Made by a program: the position numbers and the translations under genes | Assembly: GCF_000001735.4 (NCBI RefSeq) | Contig: NC_003074.8 | Location: forward strand, 16,747,261-16,811,260 | Direction: 5' to 3' | Source: Arabidopsis thaliana | Taxonomy: Eukaryota; Streptophyta; Magnoliopsida; Brassicales; Brassicaceae | DNA length: 64,000 nucleotides | The notes under the pieces: model-generated | Databases searched by the model: none | What the model saw: the letters and a program-made list of their open reading frames with translations, nothing else | Told to the model about the DNA's origin: nothing | In this document: one piece after another, positions 58,493 through 64,000 of the stretch | Position numbering within the stretch: position 1 is the stretch's first letter | Layout of the letters: each line of letters starts with the position of its first letter

Positions 58493-60514
58493 TCAGAATG
58501 TGATGACTTGTTTAGGTTGCCTTCCTAGCTTCCCGAGAGCTTTATCGAGAGCAACAGGGAACTCTTCGAAGGGAACCAATTCCGTTCTGTCAGAAGAAAC
58601 CAACCATTGATTTAAATGATAAGCGAAGATAGTTTTTCATGGGAGCTCAGAATGTTAAGACTTACTCGTATTTTAGCTTCCCGTCTCGTGCAAGCCCGAG
58701 GAGATAGTCTATCATCTCTCTGCATTCTTTTACTTTACCCATACTCAACCAACTCTGCAGCCAAAATCCTCTTAAGGCCAAATCCTGTAGGGTAATCAAA
58801 CATTAACACAGTGCACAAAAGCCATAGATCTTAAACACCCAACGAAGTCATTAGAAAGCTCGGTTTGTGCGCTATGAATAAGATCTAAATTTAAGACATA
58901 CCGATAACAGTTTAGTTTTTCCGAATGATCTTTTAATTACCTTAAAGATGAAAGATGTTGTTGACACAGTGATTGGCTTCTTAGACATCCCACCATATGT
59001 TACCATGGTTCCTCCTTCCCTGAAATATATATGTATTCACAACCTTCAGAACAGTGGGAATTCATTCAACTAAAAGTGCGACAAACAGATATGTTCACTG
59101 TACCTGAGATATTTGAGGACAAGAGAGGCAGCATTGCCACCAACACAGTTGAATCCCAGAGCTGGTTCAGGTAAGTTACCCTAGACCACATATACGTTAA
59201 GCTTTGGATACTCAGAAATTTCTGCTATAGAATAGCTAGACTTAAAGCTTACCAAAAGACTTTTCACATTCTTTACATTCAGTTGACTCTCTGAAAAGAC
59301 TTCATCTGCACCTAGAGCTTTCAGCTGCTCTCTTGCTTCATCCGACCCAGCCCTAAAATCAGTAGCATAGGAGGACACTTTACTTGGCTAGAACCGCTTC
59401 AATTGTTCGTAAGCAATATCTTAAACACAATTCATATTATATTACACCTGTCACGAATAAGGTTGATGGTACTGATGCCACGGAGTCTTGCCAACTGAAT
59501 GACACACTGACCCACAATACTTGTTGCACCATTCTGTACAACAGAATCCCCTGTTCCAGAGAAATCCTTTGTTAGGCAAAAAGAAAGTAAAGACCAGTTA
59601 CATTAAAGACATAATATACAGTCCAAACCAGAATTCAAGTTCACAAAGTCCTCAAGCATCCTCAAAGCCGTCAATGGATTAACAGTAATCGTCGCTGCAT
59701 ACTCCATTGGACACTCTTTATCGATTTTGTGCCACACACTCTCTTCCTTCACAACATAAGTCTGCCAAGTCCCTAGTTCAGAGAGATTCACATCAGACTA
59801 TTTCACAAATCAAAAAGGGATATCATTAAACTGTTTTGAAGTCACACTCTCTTTTGTTGCTTCACTTAACATAACATTAGAGAGTACCTGAAGAAGGTGG
59901 AGATGGAATGACCCAATCACCAGGAGAAAAACCATTAACATTGGAGCCAACTGCATAAACTTCACCAACACCTTCATAACCACCAACCGCTGGTACCGGT
60001 GGCCTCACCGGATACACACCTAAACAATCATCATTTTCCAAAACATTGAACTCATTATCTAACTCTTAGCTTTGTGACCAATAAACAAAGATGGAGACGA
60101 TGATGTTTAGGGATACTATTATTGATTCCCAATCAAAACTTATCGAACATAAACCTTCAATTCGATTGATATCGGAGGGGTTGATCGGAGCGGCGATCAT
60201 TTTAACACAAACGTCGTTTTCTTTCACTTCCACCGGCGGGAGATTCACCAATCTATCTTCGTCAAAGGAGAACAAAAGGTGTAAATGGAGATTATGTGTG
60301 TTTCTGTAAACACAGAGTAAAAGTAGACGAACCTGGTGACGGAATCGGGAGAGCCGTGTTCTTCGTAGACGATGGCTTTTGACGGTGGTGACATAATGGT
60401 GGAGAATGATTTGATACAGAGTGTTGGTGTTTCGCCGCGTCGGATTGACCTGAAATTCGCCGTCGATGAGAATTTTAGAGCTCGGCCGACGACTGACTCC
60501 ATCAACGCCGCCAT
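58493..60514 (-). CDS. Mitochondrial trans-2-enoyl-CoA/ACP reductase (MECR-like)
   Basis: Ten exons on the minus strand: 60333-60514, 60155-60252, 59888-60019, 59629-59772, 59448-59550, 59253-59352, 59104-59180, 58941-59019, 58666-58784 and 58493-58586. They give 375 residues. The first exon encodes a Ser/Arg-rich presequence ([17 protein letters not shown]). The medium-chain dehydrogenase fold follows: [34 protein letters not shown] (NADPH-binding turn) and FNCVGGNAA. This enzyme reduces 2-enoyl thioesters in the last step of mitochondrial fatty acid synthesis, which feeds lipoate production. By order it is At3g45770. No zinc-ligand set is visible, in keeping with the reductase subgroup. It is intact. 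Confidence 0.94.
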
Positions 60515-61929
60515 ATCTCTCCGCCGTCAAACTCTCTCTGGCAACGATATAAGAAACGACGTCGTTTTGGTTTTTTCTCGTTCTTAACAATTTTAGCAAT
60601 CGCTGATAGTATCCGAACGACAACGTTTCAGCACGTTTGGTTTTCTTCGCACAAATCAAATTAGGGACGGGGGGAAAAATTGTAACCGAGAAAACAAACC
60701 GAATCTAAACCAAAACCAAAACCAAATCTAAAGTCTATTTTTTTTTTTCCACTCACATTCTCCTAAAGTCTATTTTGTTTAGGGAAATTCTATATTCGAA
60801 ACTTTTCTTTATTGGTTTGCATCTAAACCGGTCCATAGATTGTCAAAATAATTGAAATCGGAGTACATGATGGTGGTATAGTGCTCGAAAGATTCACTAT
60901 GATATTTTTGAGAGAAATTTATCCTATGTAATTTAGTTTTTGGAAAAAGAAAAAAAATTGGATATGTACAAAACGATTGTTTTTTTTGCTAGTATTTAGC
61001 TCAAAAATACTAGCAATATCAAAATCACCAACCCCAATAATCTGAAGTTTGTTAAAAATTTATATTGATGATTGGCTATTGAAAATGTCATGAATAATCG
61101 ATACATGAATACAGTTTAAATTACACAAAATATAGTTGCACATTAATGGAGTAGCGAGTAGAGGGACAAGTCATGAAGAAGATGAGTCAGAAATTGCCAA
61201 CAATTTGTAAAGTGACCTGTAACAGTCTCATCTTGTTAGGTCGCTTTAACGTTCTACTTTGCCAAATTATCTTTCCTTAATAATATAATTGCATCTATGA
61301 ATAGATTTATATATGTAACTAGGGTATAGTAGTGAAGCGCAATTCTATGAATTCTTGTCCCTTGATTTTGGTTTTTCTTCTTTGTTGTAATGTTTAGGTA
61401 GTGCAACAGTGTTATGTATATATTGGATACTGTCCCGGAATAAATATTATCTCAAAATTTTTGTCAATGTGAAATTTTATATCAACATCTTATATTGATA
61501 TAGGCAAAAACTTTTATTATTGTAACTTAAGATTGTCTTATAGATTACATGCTTTGAACTTAATCAGATAAATCAGTCTAGTGCTTTCAAATAACTTTTC
61601 TTGTATGCATTGAACATAGATTTATCGAGTCAGTCAGATTGGTGCAAAACACTCTGGTGCTTTCAGATATTTTCATTTGCTTTAGGTAACAAATGAATAT
61701 GTACATGTTTTAATGCCTTCTATCATCTGAGTAGCTGCGAGGTAGCTCATTCTACCTTATCATCTCATGTCATGTATGAAGATGATAACATTAATTTGAA
61801 TATGGGAATTCACACATGAGAAAAATCAAAATTTATATATTTATGAAGTATGAGAAATTTGATTTTTAACACTCTTTCGATTTGCATTTGAATGTTTTTT
61901 TTCTTTCTTATTTTTTTTAATATGTTTAA
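60515..61929. other. Spacer between reductase and Copia element
   Basis: The reductase 5' UTR and promoter to about 60720, then AT-rich sequence. No gene, repeat or RNA gene is supported. Confidence 0.5.
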
Positions 61930-62158
61930 AGGAATACAGAGTTCGACAATGTATATGTGTTATTGATCATCAAGAGAAGCATACAACATATATAGATCGA
62001 CTATACAACAGACGTCGTGAATCTAGGAAAATTCCTATAGTTGAGAAGATCTAAAAGCTATCCGTAACTATACAATTATCAGCATCTAATAGAGTATATT
62101 CTCAGAGAGATAAACCAAGTGTGAACCAAGCCGAACCGGCATAAACCATTCGCCAATA
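61930..62158 (-). mobile_element. Probable 3' LTR of the Copia element
   Basis: On the minus strand the pol frame ends at 62166, and a purine-rich tract GAGGGAGGG (62167-62159) precedes TATTGGCGAATGG at 62158, the expected LTR start. The outer end near 61930-61950 is a guess, since the other LTR lies outside the window. Confidence 0.5.
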
Positions 62159-62165
62159 CCCTCCC

Positions 62166-64000
62166 TCAAGCTGGAGAATACAGATTTAGTGTTCCCAGCT
62201 TGGACTTGAAGTAACGAAAACCATCTTTCCCAATAGGTTTTGTTAAGATGTCTGCAAGCTGTGAAAAAGAATCCACATGACAAAGCTGAATCTCTCGTTT
62301 TAGAACTTCGTCTCTGACAAAATGTAGATCAATCTCGATATGTTTCGTATGTTCGTAGAAGACCGGATTTGTGGCGATGTAGATTGCAGATTTACTATCA
62401 CATTGCACTAACATTGGTTAAGTATGAACAACCCCAAGAGTTTTAAGCATCATCTTGATCCAAATAAGCTCTTGAACAAGTTTAGCAAGTGCCCGATATT
62501 CTGCTTCAGCTGATGAAAGACTAACCGTTTTCTGCTTTTTCGTTTTCCAACTGATCGGAGAGTCTCCTAGCTGCACAAATAGCCTGTGACTGAGCAACGT
62601 GTTATCGGGCAGTTGTCCCAGTCTGCATTACACCAGCCAGTGACTTGAAAATTCCCATCGGCTCGCAACAAGATACCTTGTCCTGGATCAGATTTTAAAT
62701 ACCGTACGAGTCGTAAAGTTGCGAGCCAATGATCCAATCGTGGATTCTGCATAAATTGAGCAAGAACATGAACCGAGAACGCGAGATCAGGACGTGTAAC
62801 TCCCAAGTAAATAAGACGTCCTAACAAACGACGATATGGTTTCGGATCATGTAATAGAACAGACTCGGAGAGTGCTAGCTTGTGATTTGCTTCCAAAGGA
62901 AAGTGTGCTGGCTTTGCTCCTAGTTGATCTGTTTCAGTAATGATGTCTAGTGCATATTTTCTCTGACAAAGATATATGCCAGATGCATTTCTAGCCACCT
63001 CTATTCCCAGAAAATATTTAAGTTCTCCTAGATCTTTCATATGGAAGCATGAAGAGAGATAGGCTTTAAATGATTCTGTAGCTTTCAGGCTACTTCCAGC
63101 GATAACTAAATCGTCAACATAAACCAGAATATTTAGACGAGTAGTACCTTGTGCATAAGTGAATAATGAGTAGTCACTGCGTAATTGCTGAAACCCATAC
63201 TCAAGAAGAGCTGAAGAGAGCTTTGCAAACCAGCATCGAGGTGCCTGCTTAAGGCCATACAGAGATTTGCGCAATCGGCAAACTTTATTCTTATCAACAG
63301 ACTCAAAACCAGGAGGCAACTTCATATATACCTCTTCTTCTAAATCACCATGTAAGAAGGCATTGTGGACGTCCATTTGATGTATAATCCACCCTTTTTT
63401 AACAGCAATGTCAAGAAACAATCTCACTGTTCCCATCTTTACCACAGGAGAGAAAGTCTCTCCATAATCTTCTCCCTCAATCTGTTTATTTCCCATTGGA
63501 ACCAATCTGGCTTTATATCTCTCTATTGTACCATCTGATTTAAATTTGACCTTGAAGATCCATTGACTCCCTATTGCCTTTTTGTTAGGAGGTAAGTCTT
63601 CAATGGTCCATGTGTTGTTTTCTTCTAATGTTCCATATTCTGAACCAACAGCATTTCGCCACTTTTCTTCTTGCATAGCTTGTTTGAATGATCTTGGTTC
63701 CAAGTTGGAGAGAACTGCAGCAACATAAGCAACATGTGTTTCGGAGAAACGGTGAACATCCACGTTGTGAGTCAGATTTTCAGCACAAACCAGATTAATT
63801 TCTTCTTGTTGTTTCGGTTTGGGAGCGTGTGGGACAACAAAATCTTTTAAACGAACCGACGGGGTCCTGTTGCGTTTCCCTTTACCTAATAGCTCTTCTG
63901 TCGGAACTGGAGGCATAACCACAGCAGCCGGTGTTAATCGGCTAGTTGGAGCAACTGGAATTGGATTGGGTGCCGTAGAAGGCAGAATTTTGTCACCGGC
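62166..64000 (-). mobile_element. Defective Ty1/Copia retrotransposon, RT-RNase H end
   Basis: The minus strand encodes the C-terminal half of a Copia polyprotein and runs past the right edge. The reverse transcriptase has KARLVPMGNKQIEGEDY, MDVHNAFLHGDLEEEVYM, LYGLKQAPRCW and the catalytic YVDD in LVYVDDLVIAG. RNase H follows ([29 protein letters not shown]). A frameshift in TGYL before QLGDSPISW (stop at 62567-62569) and an in-frame TAA near 62415 break RNase H. So this copy cannot transpose by itself. Gag and most of integrase would lie beyond 64000. Confidence 0.92.

Overview
The window is plant nuclear DNA. Genes have many short introns with GT/AG borders, spacers are AT-rich, and gene order and protein sequences match Arabidopsis. 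From memory of that genome, the order (WD40 gene, NOT4-like gene, MPK3, a run of NPF2 transporters, a MAPKKK-like kinase, a HAD hydrolase, two nucleotidyltransferases, an enoyl reductase) is the At3g45620-At3g45770 block of Arabidopsis thaliana chromosome 3, or the same block in a very close relative. I could not run a search, so locus names are recollection. Exon coordinates below were worked out by hand from splice sites, and the coding lengths close in frame.

Layout. 1-733: 3' end of a DCAF8-type WD40 gene (+). 1491-5930: a 12-exon NOT4/CNOT4-type RING-RRM gene (-). 6.6-9.6 kb: spacer with a possible Copia relic. 9658-11216: MPK3 (+), with an inverted W-box pair upstream. 11.99-39.69 kb: a same-strand tandem array of seven NPF2 (nitrate excretion transporter clade) genes, interrupted by an intronless protein kinase (18060-19199) and by three NPF relics (20.7, 22.1 and 27.5 kb). 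One member (29.0-30.9 kb) carries a frameshift. 40.3-40.75 kb: a hAT-type MITE with intact 8-bp target duplication. 41.7 and 42.8 kb: two tandem genes for tiny basic proteins. 43570-46020: a CECR5-like HAD hydrolase (+). 46595-50120 and 55065-57499: paralogous minus-strand nucleotidyltransferase genes of the terminal uridylyltransferase/non-canonical poly(A) polymerase type. The second has a premature stop. Between them lie a 5'-truncated LINE with target duplication and a relic of the last HAD exon, showing that a HAD-3'-end plus nucleotidyltransferase segment was duplicated as a block. 57686-57938: a solo LTR with 5-bp target duplication. 58493-60514: a mitochondrial enoyl-CoA/ACP reductase gene (-). 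61.9-64 kb: 3' LTR and the reverse transcriptase/RNase H end of a decayed Copia element running off the right edge.

The main biological theme is local gene-family birth and death. The NPF2 array shares promoter blocks, exon structure and loss of acidic residues in the first membrane helix. Around it are relics, MITEs, a SINE, a ~1.2-kb near-perfect palindrome that could give a hairpin RNA, and decaying paralogs. I saw no bacterial-type system, CRISPR array, rRNA or intact tRNA gene. I did not find a clearly new biological system; the strongest leads are the palindrome (26.27-27.50 kb), the kinase with an altered catalytic aspartate, and the 29-residue repeat expansion in one nucleotidyltransferase.
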